From NCBI RefSeq assembly GCF_947251865.1, contig NZ_OX366394.1, positions 930,001-994,000 of the forward strand: a stretch of 64,000 nucleotides of DNA, in the 5' to 3' direction. Position 1 is the stretch's first letter; the number at the start of each line of letters is the position of its first letter. Shown here one piece after another: positions 57,560-64,000 of this stretch. Under the pieces are notes generated by a model. That model worked only from the letters and a program-made list of their open reading frames with translations. It searched no databases and was not told the origin of the DNA. The stretch comes from Wolbachia endosymbiont (group B) of Protocalliphora azurea. Its GTDB lineage: Bacteria > Pseudomonadota > Alphaproteobacteria > Rickettsiales > Anaplasmataceae. Both the position numbers and the translations under genes were made by a program.

Positions 57560-57708
57560 CGATTGAGAAGTTCTGATCAAGCACGCCATAAGAAAGTCTC
57601 TACAAACCTTTTGGCCCAATATTAATTCGGCTATTGATTTTGTCTTTCAGAGTGCTCGAGCAGATCTGACTTCGGTTAGCTATAGCAGCTATAATGTGCT
57701 TGCAACAA

Positions 57709-60360
57709 CTAATTCACTACGGCAACTGCACCGTGACAGTGTTTGTATTTTTTTCCAGAGTTACAAGGGCACTTGTCATTTCTTGAAACTTTTGGAAGTC
57801 TGCTATTTTTAGTAGAGCGTGACCTATTGCCTATTTCTTGATTGTCTAGCAACTTAAAGTGCGCTAGGCGGTGAATGGTAAGCTCCCTCCACTTTTCAAG
57901 CATCGACTCAAACATTAAGAAAGCTTCGCGTTTAAATTCATTCAGTGGGTCTTTTTGCCCCATGGCACGCAAATTTATGCTTTGTCTTAGGCTCTCTAAG
58001 ACCGAAAGGTGCTCCCTCCATAAATGATCAAGTGTCATGATCATCACTTGTTTCACTATCGTATTCCACAAATCTGTAGTTTGTTGACTATTGAAATATT
58101 TTTCTTTCTCAGTAAAAAATTCTTGTATTTTGTCATTTATATAATCCAAGGCTTCTTGTTTATTCAAAAACTCTGCTAGATTAAGCGTTATCCCGTATCT
58201 TATGTGGAATTCTTTTGCAATATCTTCAACATAATCTTCGTAATAACCACTTTGTACTATACCTTCTATTATATCCTCATTTACTTCACTATATACTTCA
58301 ACTAAATCATTGATTTCATTGTTTAAAATATGATTTCTCTGCTTAAAAATAACCTTACGTTGATTGTTAATTACATCATCAAACTTTAGCAAAGACTTCC
58401 GCACATCATAATTTCTAACTTCAACTTTCTTCTGTGCTTTCTCAAGTGCTTTATTAATCCATGGGTGATGAATAGCTTCATTGTTCTTTAGTCCCACTTT
58501 TTGTAAAAAATTCCTCATTCTATCAGAGCCAAATATTCTCATTAAATCATCTTCAAGTGATAGAAAGAACTTAGAAAGTCCAGGGTCACCCTGACGACCA
58601 GAACGGCCACGCAGTTGATCATCTATTCTCCTGCTTTCATGCCTTTCGGTTCCGATAACACATAAGCCACCAGCTTTTATAGCAATTTCCTTATCTTTTT
58701 TTACTCTTTCGACTATTTCTTGATATTTTTTTTCTCTTTCATCAGCATTTTTTATTTTCTCGAGCTCTATTTTTGCAATCATTTCAACATTTCCACCAAG
58801 CTGAATATCAGTTCCACGTCCTGCCATGTTTGTTGCTATAGTAATGCTGCCTGGTATTCCAGCTTGCGCTATTATGTACGCTTCTTGTTCATGATAACGA
58901 GCATTTAGTACTGAATGCTTAAGAGAATAGCTTTGCAAAAGCGCAGAAAGTTTTTCAGAGTTTTCAATACTTAACGTACCAACAAGGATTGGTTGTAGGC
59001 GTTTGTGGCATTCTTCTATGAACTTCAATACAGCACTAAATTTTTCTTTTTCTGTGCCATAAATTTCATCGTCAACATCTATTCTTTTAACAGACACATT
59101 AGTTGGAATTTTTACTACATTTAATCTATATATATCATGAAACTCCTCTGCCTCTGTTACTGCTGTTCCTGTCATACCAGAAAGTTTGTTGTACATACGA
59201 AAGTAGTTCTGAAATGTGACTGATGCTAAAGTTTGACTTTCATGCTGAATTTCAAGATTCTCCTTTGCCTCCAATGCCTGGTGAAGACCATCAGAATATC
59301 TCCTACCTTCCATCATGCGCCCAGTAAACTCATCAATAATTACCACCTTACCGTTTTTCACTATATAATCTTTATCAGCAGTAAACAGCTTATGTGCACG
59401 AAGTGCTTGATCTATATAATGAGTCAGTATAATATTGCTAGTATCATAGAGCGAGGAATTTTCAGGAATGATGTTATACGATTTTAGTAATTCCTCCACT
59501 CGTGAAATGCCATTTTCAGTGAGGAACACTGCTCTACTCTTTTCATCGACTTCATAGTCAGAATCAACTAATTTGATTACTATTTTATTGATATGCTTAT
59601 ATATCTGATTATTTTCCTCAAGTGGGCCAGAAATAATGAGCGGAGTACGCGCTTCATCAATCAGTATAGAGTCTACTTCGTCTACTATCGCGTAATTGAA
59701 GCCTCTCTGAACCATATCTTCTTGAGAAAATTTCATATTATCTCGTAGATAATCAAAGGCAAGTTCATTATTTGTTGAGTATACGATATCTGCGCTATAA
59801 GCCTTTTTTCTCTCGTCGTCTGTCAAATTATTTGTAATAAATGCAACAGAAACTCCAAGAGAATTATATAATTTACTCATCCACTCTGTATCTCGTTTTG
59901 CAAGATAGTCGTTAACAGTTACGATGTGCACACCTTTTCCTTCTAAAGAATTTAGATATGCAGCTAAAGTTGCGACGAGTGTCTTTCCTTCTCCTGTTTT
60001 CATTTCTGATATCATGCCATTATGGAGAACCATGCCACCAATTAGCTGAACGTCGAAATGCCTCATGTTAAGGAATCTTCGTGATGCTTCTCGTACAACC
60101 GCAAATGCAGGTACGAGAAGGTCATTTAGTGTTTTTCCATTTTTCAGTTCTTGTTTTAATTCCGCAGTTTTACTAGCAAGATCCTCATCAGATAAGCTCT
60201 GCATTTCTTGCTCTAGCGCATTAATCTGCTGAGCAATTTTTCTGAAGGATTTTATTATCTTCTTGTTCGTTGATCCAAATATCCTTTTTATAAAAAAAAG
60301 TGACAACGTAAAGATGAAGAATATAAGAATAGTTGTTAAAACTAACGTAGAGTCTGGCAT
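57709..60360 (-). CDS. secA: protein translocase ATPase SecA
   Basis: 883 residues, full length. Motor: Walker [21 protein letters not shown], Walker [24 protein letters not shown]2 with [20 protein letters not shown] and [21 protein letters not shown]-terminal zinc motif [14 protein letters not shown] for SecB/ribosome contact. It also has an unusual hydrophobic N-terminus ([20 protein letters not shown]) before the usual start near [20 protein letters not shown]; if used, it would tether SecA to the membrane. SecA drives preproteins through SecYEG. Essential gene isolated in a field of insertion sequences. Confidence 0.97.
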   Translation of the reverse strand: MPDSTLVLTTILIFFIFTLSLFFIKRIFGSTNKKIIKSFRKIAQQINALEQEMQSLSDEDLASKTAELKQELKNGKTLNDLLVPAFAVVREASRRFLNMRHFDVQLIGGMVLHNGMISEMKTGEGKTLVATLAAYLNSLEGKGVHIVTVNDYLAKRDTEWMSKLYNSLGVSVAFITNNLTDDERKKAYSADIVYSTNNELAFDYLRDNMKFSQEDMVQRGFNYAIVDEVDSILIDEARTPLIISGPLEENNQIYKHINKIVIKLVDSDYEVDEKSRAVFLTENGISRVEELLKSYNIIPENSSLYDTSNIILTHYIDQALRAHKLFTADKDYIVKNGKVVIIDEFTGRMMEGRRYSDGLHQALEAKENLEIQHESQTLASVTFQNYFRMYNKLSGMTGTAVTEAEEFHDIYRLNVVKIPTNVSVKRIDVDDEIYGTEKEKFSAVLKFIEECHKRLQPILVGTLSIENSEKLSALLQSYSLKHSVLNARYHEQEAYIIAQAGIPGSITIATNMAGRGTDIQLGGNVEMIAKIELEKIKNADEREKKYQEIVERVKKDKEIAIKAGGLCVIGTERHESRRIDDQLRGRSGRQGDPGLSKFFLSLEDDLMRIFGSDRMRNFLQKVGLKNNEAIHHPWINKALEKAQKKVEVRNYDVRKSLLKFDDVINNQRKVIFKQRNHILNNEINDLVEVYSEVNEDIIEGIVQSGYYEDYVEDIAKEFHIRYGITLNLAEFLNKQEALDYINDKIQEFFTEKEKYFNSQQTTDLWNTIVKQVMIMTLDHLWREHLSVLESLRQSINLRAMGQKDPLNEFKREAFLMFESMLEKWRELTIHRLAHFKLLDNQEIGNRSRSTKNSRLPKVSRNDKCPCNSGKKYKHCHGAVAVVN

Positions 60361-60585
60361 AAACTTAGGTAAAGTTTTATTTAATATGAGATTATATTAC
60401 TAAACGTAACCTGCGGCAATTAGATTCAGAAAATCTTTATTTACAAACTAAGGAAAAGATTCTTGCAGATGAAATGTAAAAGAGTCTATTTATTTTATTA
60501 AATATTATAATTAATAATTAAACTTTCTTGATAAATTATTAAAATAGTCTTAAGCTACATGTATAAAACGGTTAGTGGAGTTACA

Positions 60586-60732
60586 ATGTTAAGCAATATT
60601 ATAAAAGTAAAATTAGAGAAAAATAGTTGTCCTTTTGAAGAATTAGAAGAATTTTTTGCTTCATTAAAATTTGGTACAAAAGGGTTTAAAGATTCTTCAT
60701 TCAACCACTATGGATTAAAATCCAAAGATTGA
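60586..60732 (+). pseudogene. start of an unknown gene, cut off by IS200/IS605 copy C
   Basis: ATG at 60586 after a GGAG ribosome site, 48 codons (LSNIIKVKLEKNSCPFEELE, EFFASLKFGTKGF). The last ten codons before TGA at 60730 are IS sequence (from 60699), so only about 37 codons are native. Not recognised. Confidence 0.5.
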
Positions 60733-61256
60733 GAGAGAGCATAGAATGCTAACTTTCGACTTGAAAGTCACCAAATTTATCTTCTTTTTTAGAGTGATTT
60801 TCAATATAATTTTTTATCATTTCGTCAGTTACATTTCCGCTAGTCCTGACAAAGTAGCCTACTGCCCACAACCCAGTATCTCTTTTTTAGCTCTGGAAAG
60901 TTTTGCTGGATTTTTCTGGAACTTTTTCCTTTTATTAACTGCACTAACTTACTAATACTTAAGTATGGGGGTACAGAAACGTATACGTGTACATGACTTG
61001 ACGCAACTCTACCTCTGATAATTTCTACTTGATTATTTGCACATACTTCTTGTACAACTTCTTTAGCTTTCTTTCCAATATCTCCAACTAGTACTGGATA
61101 TCGATATTTTGTTATCCACACTATGTGATATATATACAGAGTGACTGCTTTTTCTATAATATTCCACATTCTTTCAGATTTTTCACCTTAAAATTATATT
61201 CTTAAAAGGATGGACTTCAAGTCCAGGGTTTTTCTCCCAAATTTGGGACAATAAAA
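60699..61256 (-). mobile_element. IS200/IS605-family element, copy C (558 bp)
   Basis: Third copy of the 558-bp unit, same orientation as copy B, same subterminal hairpins. Confidence 0.9.
60749..61169 (-). pseudogene. TnpA, frameshifted, copy C
   Basis: Open frame 60840-61169 is identical in protein to copies A and B and carries the same lesion separating the HUH motif from the catalytic Tyr. Confidence 0.85.
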
Positions 61257-61335
61257 TTAGTTTGCCAAGGATGGGGTGTGCCGTAGAGACACAAAGAAAG
61301 ATCAGAAATGAGCAAACTAATACCAAATTCCATTA

Positions 61336-61746
61336 CTAATCGAACAAATAAGAAACATTACAAACTCGTTTAATAGTAGTGCTGGAAATACTGACAATAA
61401 AATTACACAGAACATCTGCAAGTAAGCCTATGGTATCGTAGACTCTGTTACGTAAAGTATTGTATTTGATATATTGCCACAACCTCTCAACAGGATTCAG
61501 TTCCGGTGAATAAGGAGGCAAGTATATAATGGTAATGTTTTCCTGAAATTTCAAACTTTTTGATCTATGCCAACTTGCACAATCCATTACAAGAAAGGCT
61601 TTTTTCGTGCCTAAATCTTTCGACATCTGCTCCAGAAATATATTCATACAATCAGTGTTTACATATGGAGCAAGTAGGCTGATTTTCTTACCACTTCTTG
61701 GATTTACCGCACTGTAGATATAGAAATTTTGTCTACCAATTTTCAT
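61336..61746 (-). CDS. IS630 transposase orfB, copy 3
   Basis: 136 residues identical to the other copies. Confidence 0.9.
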   Translation of the reverse strand: MKIGRQNFYIYSAVNPRSGKKISLLAPYVNTDCMNIFLEQMSKDLGTKKAFLVMDCASWHRSKSLKFQENITIIYLPPYSPELNPVERLWQYIKYNTLRNRVYDTIGLLADVLCNFIVSISSTTIKRVCNVSYLFD

Positions 61747-61819
61747 TTTAACCTGCGTTCTGACCCCTTTTTTAAACCATCCGTGTCCGATTTTTGAATG
61801 AGTTCCAAATCGTGATTCA

Positions 61820-62338
61820 TCAAAAAAACACCTCTTTTTCAGGGTGGGAATTGACTATTTTATTGAAGTATTTTTTAAACTCTTCTTGCTTGTTTTTATC
61901 TTGTTTATGGTGCATTGGCCTCGGTGTTATATAAGAAAATTTCATCCTTTGTATCTCACGGTGCACTGTTGATTTGCTAATGTTTAGGCCAAATTCCTCT
62001 GAGATTTTTATCTGCACTTCCTTAATAGTAATATTTGGATTTCTTTCTACCCATATTTCAATTTGCTCACGTTGATTTTTCTTTAATTTGCTTTTTCTTC
62101 GCCGCTGAGACGGGGCAAATAATCTTTCTACTCTACCAAATTTTAGATGCTTTATCCATTCAGTCAAAGCAGTCCTTGAAATTTTACATATTCTTGCCAC
62201 AGCGCTTATACTACTTTCTTTTCCTGCTATCACCGCTTGTAACTTTTTTGAAACATATGCGTTATTTCTGACCTTTTTTAACATTTCTTTCGCCAAATTT
62301 ACAACTTTTTCGTCTAATAGTTTTGACCTTAATGCCAT
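61820..62338 (-). CDS. IS630 transposase orfA, copy 3
   Basis: 172 residues identical to the other copies. Confidence 0.9.
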   Translation of the reverse strand: MALRSKLLDEKVVNLAKEMLKKVRNNAYVSKKLQAVIAGKESSISAVARICKISRTALTEWIKHLKFGRVERLFAPSQRRRKSKLKKNQREQIEIWVERNPNITIKEVQIKISEEFGLNISKSTVHREIQRMKFSYITPRPMHHKQDKNKQEEFKKYFNKIVNSHPEKEVFF

Positions 62339-62734
62339 TTATACCTCTCTATTTTATCTACTTTATTATCACTTCTTTCCCATTATTGTCTATCTGTTCT
62401 TTGCATAGTGGGAATTGGTATAAGTGCTTAAGCTGCACAATAGATGAGGGAAAGGTCCCTCACAGTCGGCTTGCAAGAGCAGGCTTTAAACAACCATAAG
62501 CTGCTTTGATAAAGAGTCAAGGTAGTGAGAGTTATGGATAAAGGCACAAATACGTGTCATGTACGAAATAGAGAGGCGAATGAAAATGAACCACTGATGA
62601 AGTGTCGAAAGGGCTGAAACGACGTCAAAACCAGGAGCTCCCATCTCTCCTGGGATAGATCTACAAAGAACTTGCTTACTGGGTAGGTGGCGTGAAACTA
62701 TGTAATAGTTTAGACTTAATCTGACAGGCATAAA

Positions 62735-63124
62735 TTAACTGACAGAAGAATCGACGAAGTCAAAACCGATATCAGAATCTGTTTTAATGTTATCAATATT
62801 TTTTTGGTAAGCAATATGCATACTATCAAAAAAGGTCTGCATAGGAGTCTTACCATAGCAATATTTACCGGAATGAGGTCTAGCTCTATTGTAAGAATGC
62901 AACCAATGATCGATATCTAACTGGAGTTCTTCCAAAGTACTATAAATCTTTTTCCTAAAAATAATATTATAACATTCATCTTGCATAGTTCTATGAAGCC
63001 TTTCACATATACCATTAGTCTGTGGAGAGTAAGCTTTGGTTCTAGAATGATCAATATTTTCTACTCCCAAATATAACTGGTACGCATGATTTCCTGGCTT
63101 GCCACAATACTCTGTACCACGATC
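62735..63124 (-). pseudogene. IS481-like transposase, C-terminal fragment
   Basis: Reads DRGTEYCGKPGNHAYQLYLG (second catalytic Asp), AYSPQTNGICERLHRTMQDE (catalytic Glu) and YNRARPHSGKYCYGKTPMQTF, an integrase-core (rve) end typical of IS481/IS3. The N-terminal part is cut off by the IS256 element at 63125, inserted right at the catalytic Asp codon. Confidence 0.85.
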
Positions 63125-64000
63125 GGGAATGTTCAAAAAAGTGTGTCAAGCCGCATTTTTAGTTCAACTCAATTTTCAATCTGTTGGGAAAGAAGATGTC
63201 AAGTTGAGACATAGTTAAAGCCCAATTAGGGAGAGCCATAATCCACTTTTGCTCCACTTTTTTTATAGCACAATATACCAACTTATACAAGGCATTTGTA
63301 CTGGTAAATGAGCCCTTGGTTTTAATGAATTTCCTGATTCATCTATGCAACCCCTCAATTGGATTGGTGGTATAAATTAGCCTTCTAACAGGGCCAGAAT
63401 ACTTAAAATAACCAGACAAATTTTCCCAATTGTTTTGCCACGATTTTATGACCAAAGGATATTTTTCACCCCATTTTTCTTCCAGCTCAAGCAAATAATT
63501 TTCAGCGATTTCTTTACTTGAAGCACGATATATTTTTTTCAAATCATTCATGAAAATTTTCACATCTTTGCTGGATACATATTTCAATGAATTTCTTATC
63601 TGATGCACTATACATATTTGTACTTCTGCTTTGGGAAATACACTATTTATAGCCGCAGGAAAACTTTTTAGACCATCAACACATGCAATCAGAATATCCT
63701 CTACCCCTCTCTCTTTTAGGTCATTTAACACTCCTAACCAGAACTTCACTTTCGGCTAAATAAAAGCCTAGTACTTCTTTTCTGCCATTTTGATCTATGC
63801 CTAATATATTATACATGCATTTACTTACGCAATGCCCGTCCTCCTTGACTTTGAAAAACATGCCATCCATGAATACTATTGGATATACAGATTGCAGTGG
63901 ACGACTGCGCCATTCATTGATTAACGGCAGTAATTTGTCGGTGATATTGGATATTTCTGCTGCAGATATTTTGTGGTCATAAATTTCCTCAACGTGTGAC
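63125..64000 (-). pseudogene. IS256-family element, copy 3, decayed and cut by window edge
   Basis: Starts with GGGAATGTTCAAAAAAGTGT at 63125. The transposase differs from the intact copies: a TGA replaces the Gln codon of HRQIRK near 63342, and about 8 nt are missing near 63745 (SEGANFWLG becomes SE-frameshift). ACVDGLKSFPAAI and TNPIEGLHR remain. The upstream end is outside the window. Confidence 0.88.

Larger units (their letters stand above)
55968..57668 (+). pseudogene. third IS630/Tc1-type transposase fragment, split by an IS4 element
   Basis: 55968-56024 encodes LENIGCKILFLPPYSPDL and, after the IS4 element, 57551-57668 continues NPIEKFW, then in a shifted frame KHAIRKSLQTFWPNINSAID and FVFQSARADL. 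This is the C-terminal end of a DDE transposase with the catalytic Glu. The N-terminus was removed by the IS256 fragment. Confidence 0.75.
61322..62419 (-). mobile_element. IS630-family element, copy 3 (1098 bp)
   Basis: Same unit as copies 1 and 2, flanked by AT at 61320-61321 and 62420-62421. Inserted in group II intron domain I. Confidence 0.92.
61276..62730 (+). ncRNA. group II intron 5' part (domain I), interrupted by IS630 copy 3
   Basis: 61276 starts GTGTGCCGTAGAGACACAAA, the 5' consensus GTGYG. After the IS630 copy, 62420-62730 continues AAGTGCTTAAGCTGCACAAT, CTCACAGTCGGCTTGCAAGA, AGGAGCTCCCATCTCTCCTG and GGTAGGTGGCGTGAAACTAT, the kind of structured, GC-richer sequence found in bacterial group II intron domain I. 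It breaks off at about 62730 where an IS481-like fragment begins. No reverse transcriptase frame is left. Family assignment is from pattern memory and should be tested by covariance search. Confidence 0.6.

Overview
The window is from a Wolbachia chromosome (Rickettsiales, Alphaproteobacteria). This rests on the AT-rich sequence, ankyrin-repeat genes scattered among housekeeping genes, a phage WO type head module, a palindromic repeat inserted in frame in ccmF, group II intron debris and dense insertion sequences. The strain was not determined.

Bases 1-39625 are mostly chromosomal. Housekeeping or transport genes are mgtE, prfB (with its programmed frameshift), an NhaC-type antiporter, an MHS-type MFS transporter, aspS, mutS, ccmF, radC, a D-Ala-D-Ala carboxypeptidase, rmuC and a porin-like outer membrane gene. 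Between them lie accessory, effector-like genes: a proline-rich membrane protein with a 283-bp internal duplication, a STAND (NB-ARC) ATPase with ankyrin repeats and a C-terminal basic NLS-like motif, three more ankyrin proteins, a GH25 lysozyme that appears to lack its catalytic Asp/Glu pair, a helical orphan, and a membrane protein whose tail carries PSAP and PPSY motifs. rluC is split by an IS256-family element with a perfect 8-bp target duplication.

Bases 39660-52860 hold a decayed phage WO segment, all genes on the minus strand. In transcription order: ankyrin fragment, small membrane protein, terminase large subunit, gpW, a YhcG/DUF1016 nuclease, portal, S49 protease, decoration protein D, major capsid E, an FII-like connector, minor tail Z, a tail protein and baseplate V. 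The terminase is split by an IS630-family element and gpV by an IS256 and an IS200/IS605 element, so this segment cannot make virions on its own.

Bases 52860-64000 are a nested IS graveyard surrounding one essential gene, secA. It contains three near-identical IS630-family copies (one of them in the terminase), three identical-length IS200/IS605 copies (one in gpV), IS4-family remnants, other IS630 remnants, IS256 fragments, an IS481-like fragment and the 5' part of a group II intron. The 3' part of a group II intron lies at 39675-39760.

No rRNA, tRNA, CRISPR array or cif-type gene was recognised.
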